Shown here: piece after piece, positions 10,926 through 21,734 of the stretch
Layout: each line of letters begins with the position of its first letter
Position numbering within the stretch: the first letter of the stretch is position 1
Source of the DNA: Lactuca virosa
Lineage: Eukaryota; Streptophyta; Magnoliopsida; Asterales; Asteraceae
NCBI GenBank assembly: GCA_928212115.1
Contig: CAKMRJ010005523.1
Location: 146,770,249 to 146,834,248 of the forward strand
Length of the DNA stretch: 64,000 bases
Direction: 5' to 3'
Program-made: the position numbers and the translations under genes
The notes under the pieces: model-generated
Told to the model about the DNA's origin: nothing
The model's database searches: none
What the model saw: only the letters and a program-made list of their open reading frames with translations

Positions 10926-11656
10926 ATTTTAAACGCCTTGTTCAATGCCTACCATCTTTATTGGCATCTCATCCCCACTATGATATAAATAGGCCTATAA
11001 TGTTGATTGTAATTTTTACATTTCGTTCTTGTAATTGGTTTATTATAATATGTTATGCAATTTAAAATTCTATACGATGTTGCAATTAAACGTCATGTTA
11101 GTAGTATGAAAAATGTGCATTTTGATTCCTTGTTGAGATCACAACAAGAGAATCTTAATACTATGTATTAGTCTTGACCTGAATGTGTCCACAGCTTCCA
11201 ATACCATGCACATGTTTGTAAGGTTTAAGAATTTTGAGTAAATCAATAAATGCCTAGAACCAATAGGAATGGAATCAAATATTGAAAAGTTAAATAAACC
11301 ATATAATATTAGGTATGAGACTCGTATGTTATACGGGTTTGATAAAACAAAAATTAAATATAAAAATTTAAACAAAAATTTATTTAAATTTGAAATTTTA
11401 GATTTGAAATTTAAAATTTAATTTTATAAGGAAACATATTAAATATTATATGAATACTAATATTGTAATTTATTGGTTATTTTCAATTAAGGCAATAATT
11501 AATTGAGATGTAAATCTGATGTGTAAATTAAGAAAAGATAAAAAAAAATAAGAAAATGACAAATGGAAAAAGCATTAAATCAAAAATACCAAAAAATGAC
11601 ATGTGTTCAAGTTAATGAGAGAGTGACATGTGACAAAATTATTTTAATTTATTAGG

Positions 11657-11719
<63 letters not shown>

Positions 11720-11999
11720 ATAAATAATTGGTGGTGTTATAAATAATTGGTGGATGACATAATAATTGGTGCATGGTAAATTTGTCAACATTTCTAACTA
11801 GTTACAATTATATGTTAGTAAAATTTGTAGTATAAATACCCTTCCATTGTAAAGAATGAGACACACCAAAAGTTATAAGAGATATAATTTTCATATTCTC
11901 TCTAAATATTCTTTCTTCTCAATTAAAATTCTTATCAAAGTTTACTAGTTTGGTTTGATTTATAGTTATATTAATTACGCTTAATTCATAACAAAATAA

Positions 12000-12066
<67 letters not shown>

Positions 12067-12486
12067 AATTTTATTATTTTATTTAGCATCTAATTATACC
12101 GTTGCCAATGATCTCTCAGGTGGCTAATTAATGGAGTTAGATATCAATCCGTTAATTTGCTAATAAAAGGAATTTTGATATTTTAATTGGATTTTTATTC
12201 CATGGTTATTTTTCAAGTTGGAAAATAGTCTTTTAAACATAATAAAATCACTTTCAATTTCCAATGAACATAATAAAATCACTTTTAATTTCCAATGATT
12301 AGTGATAACTTTGATGTTAACTGACTCGACCAAAAAAATATTACTTAAGTTTTAACACGGAAGTTGATTTAACACCACATTAAGCAGTTGTATGTATGAA
12401 TCATTATTCAAAAAACCCAAAGATTAATTGGATGATGACTTATAAATATTGTGTATCCGTCCAAAGGTGATTGAAATATTCATATG
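10442..12486. other. AT-rich intergenic stretch with (AT)n runs
   Basis: No gene is recognisable. Long AT/TA microsatellites occupy about 10848-10922, 11659-11716 and 12004-12063. Three imperfect copies of a 20-odd-bp unit containing ATAATTGGTG sit at 11717-11775. The segment at about 11380-11660 shares ordered blocks (AATGACA-TGG, AATGAGAG-GTGACATGTG) with 63410-63760, so both are copies of one dispersed AT-rich repeat of unknown class. TATAAATA near 11833 could be an old promoter. Confidence 0.5.
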
Positions 12487-13331
12487 ACATAGGCCCCATT
12501 TGATAAACGTGTTTTCGGATTCAAACAGATCTTTCCGGCTGTTTGGGCCGGAAAAACCGTTTGATTTGCACAAAAATAGCATCTTTTTGGGTAAGAAACG
12601 TATTTCCCACAAAGCCCCTAAACTTATCTGACAGAGACTTTGGACAATTAGAGAAAACAAAAAACGGACTCGTCTTTCTCCTCATCGCCTTCTAGTTTCT
12701 TTCTTCTCGTCGGTGCCTCCTCACCAGCATCGTTCTTGGTTGTCGGCAGACCTCCCCCGTCGGTGCACCGTTGCAGTGATACCTCCGCCCCACAGGTAAG
12801 CATCTCCTTTATTTATTTATTTATTTTTTTGTTTTGTTCCTTCTGTTCGTTCGATGCAGCCACGACTTCATCTGTTTCATCTTCTTTCTTCTGATTTTGC
12901 GATCATTGTATGTAGGAGGACCATCTCATATATTTTTTATTCTGAATTGTTTCTTCACAAATTCCAATTTTACCATACGTTTTGTGATTTTGTGATCTTT
13001 GCATATTATTGAAGCATAAACTAGCATAGATGTTGATTTGAACTTGTTTTTGTTTTTATTGAAGCATACATAATGTTGTGGGTTTTAAATTCTTGATTTG
13101 TTGATAGGAAAAAGAAGATACATGCTGAATTTTGTGTTGATTTTTGTTCAAACATGTTGATTTTTGGATATACATACATACATGTTGTTTTTTGTATATA
13201 CATGCTGAATTTTTGCATATATTTGTTACTTATATATGTTGTTTTTTGTAAGTACATGCTTAATTATGTATATATACTTTCACCTGTTTTATTTTAGAGT
13301 TGTATGCAGATTAGTTTGTTATTTTTCAATT

Positions 13332-13537
13332 GACAAAATTGCAAAAATGGTACCTGTGGTATGCATTTTTTTGGGGTTTTAGTCCAAACCCCGACTTTTT
13401 TGGATTAATGGTCTTTTTGAGCTAGTTTCGTTGCGGATTTGGTCCCTCTCCAAATTGAAAAGACTAAAATACCCTTAACATATTTATTTTTCATTTTTCT
13501 TTCTTTCTTAACCATTTTATAATTAATAAATAAATAC

Positions 13538-13578
<41 letters not shown>

Positions 13579-14404
13579 TCTTCTTCCCCACCCACCCCTT
13601 CTTCTCTATTTTTCTTTCTTCCAGTAGATCACCTGCAACCCAAAATCAAAAAGGAAAATTCATTCACTATTTTGTGTATAATCAGTACCAACAAACGAAT
13701 CAGTTAATAACTTACCGCCACTACACTTCTCTCCCCTTTATATCTACTTCCGTTTTTTTATCTAGGTTAAGAAATTATCACATTGAAATTCATCAACTTG
13801 ATGCCGAGAGTCTAACCTCTCACCTGCAAATCGACTTAGATCTGCCGCTGCAAACCCTAGCAACTGGAAGCCACCAGCCCATTCACTGGTTTATCGCTCT
13901 GTAGCAGGAAAACCTCATAAGAATCGATCGCCATAGTTACAGGAAACATGAACAAACCATATTCTAGTGTATGAATTCAGGTGAATGTGCATCGATTTTT
14001 CGATCTCTTTCATATCGCTATAGTTGCTGGAAAGATAAACGTCACAAGAAATCCCTCAGATCGCTACATCTCCATCTTCGATCGCATCTCCGGCGACTGT
14101 TCTCCTTCTCTACAACCACCACTAAACCTCCGCTGCCTCTCCTTATTCTTTGATGTTGGAGAAGAAGGTGACGAGATGGATTGGGTTTTTCTTATCATTT
14201 ACTACCCTAATTCAATTTTATCGTTTTATTAATGTGTTCATATGGACTGATACATACTTGTTCAAGATTATCTTCAATTTCTGGGTTTGTTCATATGTAG
14301 AATTTTTGGTGTTTGTTTAAGTTTTGCGTTTTTTCATGTGTTCATCCAGATTTATATGGATTTATCCAAATAATGGTGATTGTTTTGTACTCTTTGCGTC
14401 GATC

Positions 14405-14436
<32 letters not shown>

Positions 14437-14563
14437 TTTATATGTAGAATTTTTGGTGTTTGTTTAAGTTTTGCGTTTTTTCATGTGTTCATCCAGATTT
14501 ATATGGATTTATCCAGATTTATATGGATTTATCCAAATAATGGTGATTGTTTTGTACTCTTTG

Positions 14564-14643
<80 letters not shown>

Positions 14644-14854
14644 CCCAAATTAATTATTTATTTTCTTTTTCATTTAAATTAAATAGAAAAAAAATAAAAA
14701 ATTATAACAGAAGGGCATTATAGTCATTTCAATTTTACGAAGGACCAAATCTACGTACAAAATGGCAAAAAGGACCACCAATCCAAAAAAGTCATGGTTT
14801 GGACTAAAACCCCAAAAAAATGCATACCACAGGGACCATTTTTGCAGTTTTGTC
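13332..14854. mobile_element. Mutator-like element (non-autonomous, Pack-MULE-like)
   Basis: Perfect 9-bp direct repeats TTTTCAATT (13323-13331 and 14855-14863) flank inverted termini that start GACAAAATTGCAAAAATGG. The inverted repeats match over at least 150 bp and continue, with lower similarity, into a (CT)n tract on the left (13542-13573) and the complementary (GA)n on the right (14566-14642). No transposase is visible. The interior (13574-14560) has C-rich, splice-site-like stretches that could be captured host sequence. A block of about 140 bp (from about 14297 and again from about 14437) is tandemly duplicated together with its GA tract. Confidence 0.85.
14566..14642. repeat. (GA)n microsatellite
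   Basis: A GA run lies inside the right inverted repeat of the MULE. Long Arg-Glu peptides in this region are translations of this tract, not genes. A shorter GA run lies at about 14416-14436. Confidence 0.9.
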
Positions 14855-14863
14855 TTTTCAATT

Positions 14864-15858
14864 TCAGTATGTTTCTATTTTGATTTATGTTTAATTACTT
14901 TGTATTACAGTTTGTATTTGAATTTTTAAGTGATTATTGTGTAATTTTGATTTTGTATAACAATTTGTATGTTTTCATAATTATTCAGCAACTCAGCAGA
15001 GTAATATGCTCATTTTTCATCATTCAGCACAATCAATCAGATGTACAATCAAATATTATGGTTTCTTTCCTAGTTATAAAACTTTCTCAGACAGCAACTA
15101 TCAAACGGGACCATAGTATAATAATTAGGGCATTATAATATTCAGTTGTTGGTCTAGCCAAAACGAATCTGATAATTGGGTAAGACGTAGATCTATCATT
15201 TTGGTGTTATTAATGGGTATAGTGATATGTTTTATTTTGTTATCTCGTAATGCCACTTAAAAGTTAAACCTTACATAAGTTATGAGTGTTTTTCTAGTAA
15301 GGTCCAAAATATGGATATAAATACGAGTGGAACAACTAAGCCTCAATGCAACTTATTTGTAATTTTTGCCAAAATAAACGGCAAAAATCCAGCATGACAT
15401 AAAAAATAAGGTAAATTATATGCATTTATAATTTATAAGTCCATTGTTTTGAATGCCATATACATGGTGGATTTATATGCATTTATAATTTATAAGTCCA
15501 TTGTTTTGAATGCCATATACATGGTGGATTTATTTTGGCTCCATGGTAAATGTCTCTTTTATTATAGGAATTCCATTTTAAGCTACAAGTACAATTGAAA
15601 TCAAAGTACAATTAAAATTGGGAATAATAAACATAGAATGGTTTTCCCACTTCATTATTGTTTAGAAAGTGGTTATTCTTAAAGTCTTAACGATACTTTT
15701 TACATATCAAGTATAATTTTAAATTTATTATTTATATTTAAGTTACAGAATATTGGGTATATTTTGATGTTAATATACACTAATGTAATAATTAGTTTTA
15801 ATTCCTCAATTGTTGGCTATGGTTGTGTATAAGTTACAGAGCAACAACCTTTTTATGG
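14864..15858. other. Intergenic, with a 57-bp tandem duplication
   Basis: No gene seen. An exact-looking 57-bp unit is present twice in tandem at 15416-15472 and 15473-15529. The rest is AT-rich unique-looking sequence. Confidence 0.6.
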
Positions 15859-15867
15859 AATCTTTAA

Positions 15868-16763
15868 GACAATATTACATAAATAGTCCATATAGTTTTC
15901 CCAAGATTTCAAACTTAGTCTTTGCTAAAAAAAATTTAAAGAAGATGGTCCATGTAGTTTCTAAAACTTGTATGAATGATCATTTTTGCTAACACTGTTA
16001 GTTTTAGTTTGATACTACAATGGTAATTTAATTTTTTCAGGTAGTAGAGACTGAGTTTGTGACAATAAGTAAACCATAGAGACCACTTATGTAATTGTTT
16101 CTATATTTTATGTTTTTGAGTTTATGGATTTTTTCCACCATTTTATTTTTTTAAATGTCACTTTTGACCATTCACCTTGAACTTGGTAAAATATTATTTC
16201 ACAATTTCATTTTTAACCATTCGTATTTATCCCCTGTACTATATATAATTTTCTTTTTAAAAATAATTTTCATTCGACAACCTAAAAAAACTATTTTTAC
16301 ATGCTTATTTATCCATATGTGTTGTTAAAAATTCAAAGTGGTCAACATTTTAATGTGAATTTAGAACTTCTGTTTGTTAATTTTTTTTAAAAAAAAACTT
16401 ATTGGCTTTTATACACGTGTCGGTACAAATTCGAATTTGTCTACGTTTTGACGAAATTTTTTTATGTATCTTTGCTTAATTTTATATATGTTTCCTATGT
16501 ACGTCCGGTCACATATAACAATTTTCGTTCGTTAACTTAAAAAAATTCTATTATATTCGAGTTTGTCAATGTTTCGACATAATTTTTTTTACGTTTTTGT
16601 GCTTAATTTTATATACGTTTTCTACGTATGAGTTGCGTCAAATAGAATAAGTTTTGTTCATTAACTTAAAAAAACTAATTTTTTACGTGTTTATTTTTAT
16701 GTATGTGTCGATATAAATTTAATTTGCATAGTAAAGGTTTCGACGTAAATTTAGAACTTTCTT

Positions 16764-16821
<58 letters not shown>

Positions 16822-17558
16822 GTGCTTATTTATGTGTGTTCCCTACATATGAGTCATGTAACATATAATAACTTTCGTTCGTTACCTTAAAGAAAATGTA
16901 TTATATTTAAGTTTATTTTTTTTTTCAACAAATGTTTTTACGTTTTTACGTAAAATTGTATATGTTACCTACGAATGAGTCACAAAACCTATAATAACTT
17001 CTATTAGTTAACTTTAAGAAAACTAAATTTTACGTGTTTATTTTTATGTGTGTCGATATATATTTAAGGTGATAAAAGTTTCAACGCATTCGACGTAAAT
17101 TTAGAACTTTTGTTCATTAATTTTTTTTAAAAATCTTATTTTTTTTATGTACGTGTCGGTATAAATTAGAGTTTGTCTATGGTTTGACGTCAAAAACATA
17201 AAAATCCACAAACTTATAAACATAAAAAATTAACTATAAATTTCAAAGTGAATGATAAAGGGACATTTTAAAAAACAATGGGGTGGAAAAATCCATAAAC
17301 TCTTAAACATAAAATATATAAAAAAAAAAAAAAACTATATAAATGGTCCCTACGGTTTATCCATAGTCACAAATTAAATCCCTAGTACCTTAAAACATCA
17401 TATTACCCTCATACTAACAGACTAAAATTAACGGTGTTAGCAAAAATGACAATTCATTCAAGTTTTGAAAACCACGGGGACCATCTTCGTAACAAAATTA
17501 GCAATGACTAAGTTTGTGACATTTGGTAAACAACATGGACCATTTATGTAATTTTGTC
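15868..17558. mobile_element. Mutator-like element with ~310-bp inverted repeats
   Basis: Perfect 9-bp direct repeats AATCTTTAA (15859-15867 and 17559-17567) flank long imperfect inverted repeats, about 15868-16175 against about 17247-17558. The two arms also resemble each other's reverse internally, each starting and ending with GACAAAATTACATAAATGGTCC-like sequence, so one arm alone looks like a small MITE. The interior holds degenerate tandem units of about 200 bp (16340-17190) with repeated TTCGACGTAAATTTAGAAC and ACGTGTCGGTA blocks, and a (TA)n run at 16766-16819. No transposase is seen. Confidence 0.85.
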
Positions 17559-17567
17559 AATCTTTAA

Positions 17568-17934
17568 TATTGTTTATGATTGACAAGAAGCTAAGTAAAA
17601 AAGTTGATTAGTGAATAATTTTCTATGTTATGGCATAAGATAAAATGATACATCTCGTAAAAGTCAATGTTTTGTCGTAACTTGACTTCTTAAAATCCAA
17701 GTTAAATGTATAAAGTGGAATAAAAAAAGATCCATAAGAAGTCATAGATTACTAAAGTTAATATATTCCAACTTTTGTTAACCTTTTTTCAACGGACAAA
17801 ATTGGTCATAAATCGTATAACTTATACTGATGATACATGTAAACGAAAATTTTGAATAACATAATATGCTTAAAACCTTTGGGACAAGAGTTTAAAATCA
17901 ACTTAACCTGAAAATAAAAATAATAAGACCAGAC
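17568..17934. other. AT-rich stretch, nothing recognised
   Basis: No coding signal or repeat stands out between the MULE and the copia remnant. Confidence 0.5.
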
Positions 17935-18624
17935 ATGGGTCGTGTGTATTTATGTTAGGCATAAAAATGTTGGTCAATTTTGAATTTTGTAAATATCATG
18001 ACATAATTAACCAATACACCATGCTTAGTACTCCTCAACAAAACAATGTTCCTATAAGGAGGAATAGAACCTTAATGGATATGGTGAAAAACATGTTTGC
18101 AAACACTAATTTACCCTAGTTGTTATGGTCCAAGGCATTAAAAATGGTAATCCACATCTTGAATAGGGTTATTTCAAAGTTTGTTTCTAAAACTCCTTTT
18201 GAGATATGGATACGAATGAAACCAAACTTAAGGTAAATATATAAAGTTGTGGAGTTATCCAGCCAAAGCAAAAGTCTACAATCCTTAATCATAAAAACTC
18301 GACATAAAAGCCAAAAGTTGCTTCTTCATCAACTGTCATAAAAGATCTAAAGCTTACCGATTTTATGCTCTGTAACATAGTACATAAATCATAGAAACGA
18401 AGCATGATGGATTTTATGTTTAGTACTCCTCAACAAAACAATGTTCCTATAAGGAGGAATATAACCTTATTGGATATGGTGCAAAACATGTTTGCAAACA
18501 CTAATTTACCCTAGTTATTATGGTCCAAGGCATTAAAAATGGCAATCCACATCTTGAATAGGGTTATTTCAAATTTTGTTTCTAAAACTCCTTTTGAGAT
18601 TTGGATACGAATGAAACCAAACTT

Positions 18625-18696
<72 letters not shown>

Positions 18697-18900
18697 TCTG
18701 GAGTTATCCAACCAAAGCAAAGGTCTACAATCCTTAATCATAAAAACTCGACATCAAAGTCATAAGTTGCTTCTTCATCAACTGTCCTAAAAGATCTAAA
18801 GCTTACCGATTTTATGCTCCGTAACATAGTACATAAATCATAGAAACGAAGCATGATGGATTTCTTGAGAATGTCAAAGTTAGTGTGAGTGGTTTATTGA
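17935..18900 (+). pseudogene. Ty1/copia integrase remnant, tandemly duplicated
   Basis: The translation contains the copia integrase hallmark Thr-Pro-Gln-Gln-Asn followed by Arg-Arg-Asn-Arg-Thr-Leu-Met-Asp-Met, then a Lys-Thr-Pro-Phe-Glu segment and the post-integrase Tyr-Arg-Phe-Tyr region. Stops and missing segments make it non-functional. A 395-bp block is repeated: copy 1 from about 18018, copy 2 from about 18413. Only copy 2 carries a long (TA)n run (18629-18692) where copy 1 has a short TAAATATATA. The stretch from 17935 reads like the start of the integrase core with an internal deletion. Confidence 0.75.
18629..18692. repeat. (TA)n expansion in one duplicate
   Basis: The TA run is present in the second copy of the copia duplication and nearly absent in the first, at the homologous site. 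It therefore expanded after the duplication. Confidence 0.85.
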
Positions 18901-18958
18901 GTGATTTTGACCTTCGAGAACCTAATGTAAAAGCACCTATAAGTTCCCATTACTCTTA

Positions 18959-19500
18959 GCACTTCATTAAGGCTATGGGGTCTCATGCAGTTTTCACCAC
19001 CGGTAGTCCGACATGGACCGCTTTACTGGTGGTGAAAATCGCCCCTCTCCCCTACTTTTATCAGTGGTGAAGTACCAGTGGTAAGGTTCCACCGATGGTA
19101 AAAGTTTGAAAATTGGAAATTTTGGGATGCTTTTGTGACAGTTGCTGCCATTTTGTTTTTTCCAATTTTCCTTACCACTATATATACAAGCATAAACCAA
19201 AACCTATTCACTCAAATCTATATTTTTTTATACATTTATATACCTTTTCTAAAATATCCTCTCATAAAAATGGCAAATCCATTAAAAAATTGTAAGTTGT
19301 TGCTAACCGTTGGTCAGGCTGTTGTGAAATCATGGGAAGTGATTATGGATACTGTACAAGAAGAAGAAGAAGAAGAAGAAGAAGAAGAAGAAGAAGAAGA
19401 AATGATTAAGGCACCATTATATACAAAGCATTCATATACAAATTCATTTACATGTAAGTTTATTTCTTGTATTTGCATCTAGTTTATGTAGAACACATAG
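18959..19500 (+). other. Possible truncated transposon or small ORF with TATA box
   Basis: TATATATA (about 19180) lies about 90 bp upstream of an ATG at 19270 that opens a short ORF (Met-Ala-Asn-Pro-Leu-Lys-Asn, a Lys-Ser-Trp segment, then a Glu run encoded by (GAA)n at 19358-19401). The start is reminiscent of the N-terminus of Harbinger/ALP1-like proteins, but the body is missing. Upstream at 18990-19100 are facing copies of CACCACCGGTAG- and CTGGTGGTGAAAA-type sequence. Identity is uncertain and it could be non-coding. Confidence 0.25.
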
Positions 19501-21151
19501 TGGATTAGTATGGATTTAATTTTAATATAAACTACTTTCGGAGGTTGATTTGAGTGAGGGGTTGTTATCCCTTCCTTACTAAAAGCCAACCTCAGGTGAA
19601 CTCACTAGGCAATTTCATGTCTAACCTTATTTTATGTGTGTCCAGAATGAAAATCCTAGCTTAGGTTAGGGATTAGCTTTAAATTTAAGAAGACCACAAA
19701 ATATGTGGCGAACTTGAACCATGTTGTGATATTTTATTATTAACAACCTCACTATTCAAAAACTTACTATTGTGTTTTTGAGATAATAAGACCATATTTT
19801 CCGATTATTTTCAAATTAAACACTTTTGAAAGGATATAAAAAAATAATTAAGGGTAAAAAGGTCATTTTACAGGCTCAAAGACCATTCACACAAATTTTA
19901 GAAACCAAAAGGACCAAATTCGTCAAAAAAAATTATAGGGGCTGCAGTTATGAAATTTATTAAACCAAATGGACCATTTATGTAATTTTGTCTATAAATT
20001 ATTTCGTGATGTAAATGGACCTAATTCTATTTGGTTTTTCCCTAATATATTCCTTATGAAACTTGTTTTTTCATGGATAGTCCCTTTGGAGCAAACCTTG
20101 CACGTAAACAGTCATTATCGTGGATGTCTGTTAGATGGATTCGTTAAGTTGAAAGAATTTTGGATAATGACCATTTCTACCATTTTGTGAAACTTGCCTA
20201 AGGGCCACTTATGAAATTTTGTCCAATGATCATTTATGAAGTTTTAAATAAGTCTATTAAATCTTGTATTAATTACCATAAATCATATAAAAAGGAAAAA
20301 AAACTAAAACATAAAAAATGTAATAATTTTATAAATAAAAAATTAAAACTTATAATTTTAATCATCATGCAAATATATTTTATTTAATATATAATTTTTT
20401 GCCTATAATTAATCTAAAATATTCAAACTACAATACATCAGTCAATATTTTTGTTTTCTATATTTTATCTAAAAATATTTAATGTATAAAAACTTCATGT
20501 TATTACTTTTTAATTTTTATGTGATGTCATTTTTAAGATTTATCTTTATTTTCATTATACAAATATATTTATTTTTATGATTTTGGTTTCATATTATACC
20601 TATGATAAACTTTATATTGGTTCGATATAAACTTTTGATATTTCAATTTAAAAAATTGTGTAGTTTAATCAAAATTTGAGTATATACCTTAATAAAGAAA
20701 AAAAATTAAAGCATAATTAAAAAACGTTTGTTAGCTAATAATTAACCACATTGTTACAATGCCAAAATAATTAATTGTATGAATAATATGAAATTAATTC
20801 CGTTTAATTCATTTTATTTAATGGAAAATAAAAATAGTGTATATGTTTAAAAGACTAGTGTTTCATAAATTGTAGATAAACCTGATTTGAATCAATTAAA
20901 TAATAAGATTTTATCATGATTCAAATCTTTATTCTTATATGTTACATGAAAATATTCTCGAAGTCTTCTGGATGCTCTCAAAACCGTCCACCTCTATGAT
21001 AGAGATGTCAACGGAGGCAAATTGGACATGTGTTGCATCCCCCACACCCCCGTACCCACCCCCGAAATTTCTCCATTCCCCTTTTCCCGCCCCTGAAGGA
21101 GAACAGTGCCCATAACCATAACATGCTCGATAATATTACTATAAATAACAG
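19501..21151. other. AT-rich intergenic with MITE debris
   Basis: The segment at about 19855-20230 contains GGACCATTTATGTAATTTTGTC and partial reversed relatives, matching the termini of the MULE at 15868-17558. It is a decayed family member. A C-rich patch (21030-21100) has no reading frame worth noting. The remainder has no recognisable feature. Confidence 0.5.
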
Positions 21152-21720
21152 TGTAATTTTGGTTACACGTAAGAACAAAATAAAGTAGAATTGAAAAGAT
21201 ATTTATTTGAGGGACTTATTTTGTTAATTAATTAATAGTTTAATTAATTAATAGTAAATACAGGAATATGGAATATTCCAGAATGATTTGAATACCATAG
21301 ATAATCACTATTATATTTGGTAATTATCTTTAAGGTTTCAAACCACCTACCTATAAATAAAGGGGACACATCTCAGTTTTGAGATGATGGAACATAGCCT
21401 TATTACTCCAAAAAATCAGAACCCGTGAGAAAACCTAGAAAAATCTGAAGGTTCAATACCGTGACGTGGCACCTCTTCTGCCATAACATGGCGAGGAACA
21501 ATATCATCGTTTTGAGCTTGTTTCGTGTTGTTTCTTGGTGAGTTGTTCAGATCTGCTATATTTTTTCATCTTGGCTGTGATTACAAGAGAAGAACTCTAC
21601 TTTGGGTTCTCTAATCCAATCAACTGGCTTGTCTAAAGAAGGATTCTACGATGAAGTCAAAGGTATGTTTTTTGTTTCTATTGTGATTTTGTTTAATCTA
21701 ATGATGCTCAAAACCCACCA
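21152..21720 (+). mobile_element. Ty1/copia-like 5' LTR
   Basis: It ends CCACCA, followed by an initiator-Met primer-binding site at 21722. TATAAATA is at 21352. The LTR start is proposed at TGTAATTTTGG but is not fixed by a target duplication or a second LTR. Palindrome-like GTGACGTGGCAC and CCATAACATGG lie in the transcribed part. Confidence 0.55.
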
Positions 21721-21721
21721 G

Positions 21722-21734
21722 TGGTATCAGAGCC
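21722..21734 (+). other. Primer-binding site, initiator tRNA-Met
   Basis: TGGTATCAGAGCC matches the complement of the plant initiator tRNA-Met 3' end, two bases after the LTR end. Confidence 0.85.

Larger units (their letters stand above)
12487..15117. mobile_element. Possible hAT-like non-autonomous element enclosing a MULE
   Basis: The left end ATAGGCCCCATTTGATA and the reverse complement of the right end TATGGTCCCGTTTGATA agree at 14 of 17 positions. The flanking 8-mers ATGACATA and ATAGTATA match only 5 of 8. Inside, 12660-12800 is unusually GC-rich and followed by a donor-like CAG|GTAAGC, suggesting a captured exon or 5' UTR. The MULE at 13332-14854 is a later insertion. Weakly supported. 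Confidence 0.3.

Noticed and set aside
10800..10988. Open frame rich in alternating Tyr-Ile
   Set aside because: It is a translation of an (AT)n microsatellite. Similar frames at 18511-18790 have the same cause.
12487..12640. Host gene 5' end suggested by GC-rich stretch and GTAAGC donor near 12796
   Set aside because: No open frame continues across the putative junction and hAT-like termini bracket it. Kept only as possible captured sequence.
14380..14682. Open frame with a long Arg-Glu run
   Set aside because: It is encoded by the (GA)n tract inside a MULE inverted repeat. No domain, no conserved start.
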